Shown here: piece by piece, positions 63,758 through 64,000 of the stretch
Numbering within the stretch: the first letter of the stretch is position 1
How the letters are laid out: each line of letters opens with the position of its first letter
DNA from: Acidovorax sp. 69
GTDB lineage: Bacteria; Pseudomonadota; Gammaproteobacteria; Burkholderiales; Burkholderiaceae_C
NCBI RefSeq assembly: GCF_002797445.1
Contig: NZ_PGEP01000001.1
Span: 62,001 to 126,000 of the forward strand
Direction: 5' to 3'
DNA length: 64,000 nt
Notes under the pieces: generated by a model
The model's input: only the letters and a program-made list of their open reading frames with translations
Database searches by the model: none
Told to the model about the DNA's origin: nothing
Translations under genes and position numbers: made by a program

Positions 63758-63788
63758 CGCAGGGGTTGAATCACACCCGGAGGTTGCC

Positions 63789-64000
63789 ATGTCCTTTCAT
63801 TTTTTACCCACTCTTCGTGGCATCGCCACCGCCTGCGCAGCGCTGGCGGCGTTGTCTTTGCCGACAACGCCCGTGCATGCGCGGGCAGCCCGCGCCGTGG
63901 CGCAGCATGAAGACGGCTCCACCACCGCCCGCGCTGGCGTGGTGCGGGCCCGTCCGGCAGGTGGCGGTGTGGCCCGTGGCCGCACCGTGACCACCGACGG
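63789..64000 (+). CDS. Secreted protein of unknown function, truncated by the window end
   Basis: The visible 70 residues begin with a Sec signal peptide (MSFHFLPTLRGIATACAALAALSLPTTPVHA) and continue with a Gly/Arg/Val-rich region (GVVRARPAGGGVARGRTVTTDG). The ATG is preceded by GGAGGTTGCC, a strong ribosome-binding site. It is divergent from the two-component system and may be a target of it. The family cannot be assigned from the visible part. Confidence 0.75.
   Translation, partial: MSFHFLPTLRGIATACAALAALSLPTTPVHARAARAVAQHEDGSTTARAGVVRARPAGGGVARGRTVTTD

Overview
The window is high-GC DNA with dense, tightly packed operons, codon use strongly biased to G/C third positions, and a dispersed intergenic palindrome (core ATAGCTGnnnGCGCTT...AAGCGCTAGAGGCCAATTT) that I recognise from Comamonadaceae. 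Gene content (CueR/CopA, Liv-type ABC clusters, a PHB-depolymerase-like esterase, LeuA of about 560 residues, a RHH protein next to the esterase) also points to an Acidovorax-like member of the Burkholderiales. No rRNA, tRNA, CRISPR array or intact insertion sequence was seen.

Layout. 1-2.8 kb: copper resistance (CopA ATPase cut by the window edge, CopZ-like chaperone, CueR, CueR-type operator). 2.9-12.1 kb: a type I restriction-modification island, hsdM-hsdS-[mntA-hepT toxin/antitoxin]-[inverted AlbA_2/GHKL ATPase]-[HipB-like regulator]-hsdR, with a frameshifted hsdS end and a second, degenerate copy of the hsdS 3' end behind hepT. 12.2-20.7 kb: a TetR regulator divergent from a complete Liv-type uptake operon (livG-livH-livM-livK-livF) continuing into an acyl-CoA synthetase and a crotonase; together they look like uptake plus CoA activation of an unidentified carboxylic acid. 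20.7-23.9 kb: a decayed GGDEF fragment, ChaC, RdgC and a Spy/CpxP-like protein. 23.9-24.95 kb: a gene-free stretch with two tandem, equally spaced copies of a replication-origin-like module (DnaA boxes, CTACTACTAC DnaA-trio tract, AT-rich segment).

24.95-34 kb: a very large GAF/PAS/GGDEF/EAL protein, AroG, an NlpC/P60 lipoprotein, LeuA. 34.1-38.3 kb: two YCII/DGPF proteins, a SRPBCC protein, a VOC protein and an ECF42-type sigma factor, with an ECF-like promoter, then a GFA-family protein. 38.3-48.6 kb: mostly minus-strand housekeeping and accessory genes (RNase H, DUF3297, NnrU, DnaQ-like exonuclease, frameshifted esterase, RHH regulator, stress flavin-domain protein, YjdM/PhnA, DinG helicase, B12-radical SAM protein). 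48.6-57 kb: gamma carbonic anhydrase, TetR/metallo-beta-lactamase divergent pair, MocR regulator divergent from OsmC and PaiB, thioesterase, chemoreceptor. 57-61.3 kb: DUF779 and aldehyde dehydrogenase, divergent from an AcoR-like sigma-54 activator. 61.4-64 kb: an EnvZ/OmpR-type two-component system and the start of a secreted protein.

Three reading frames (hsdS, the esterase, DUF3297) are broken or displaced by one base, two of them at short C/G runs, so sequencing error should be excluded before biological conclusions are drawn from them. The most striking element is the duplicated origin-like module at 24.09-24.79 kb, which has no dnaA, dnaN or parAB gene anywhere in the window.
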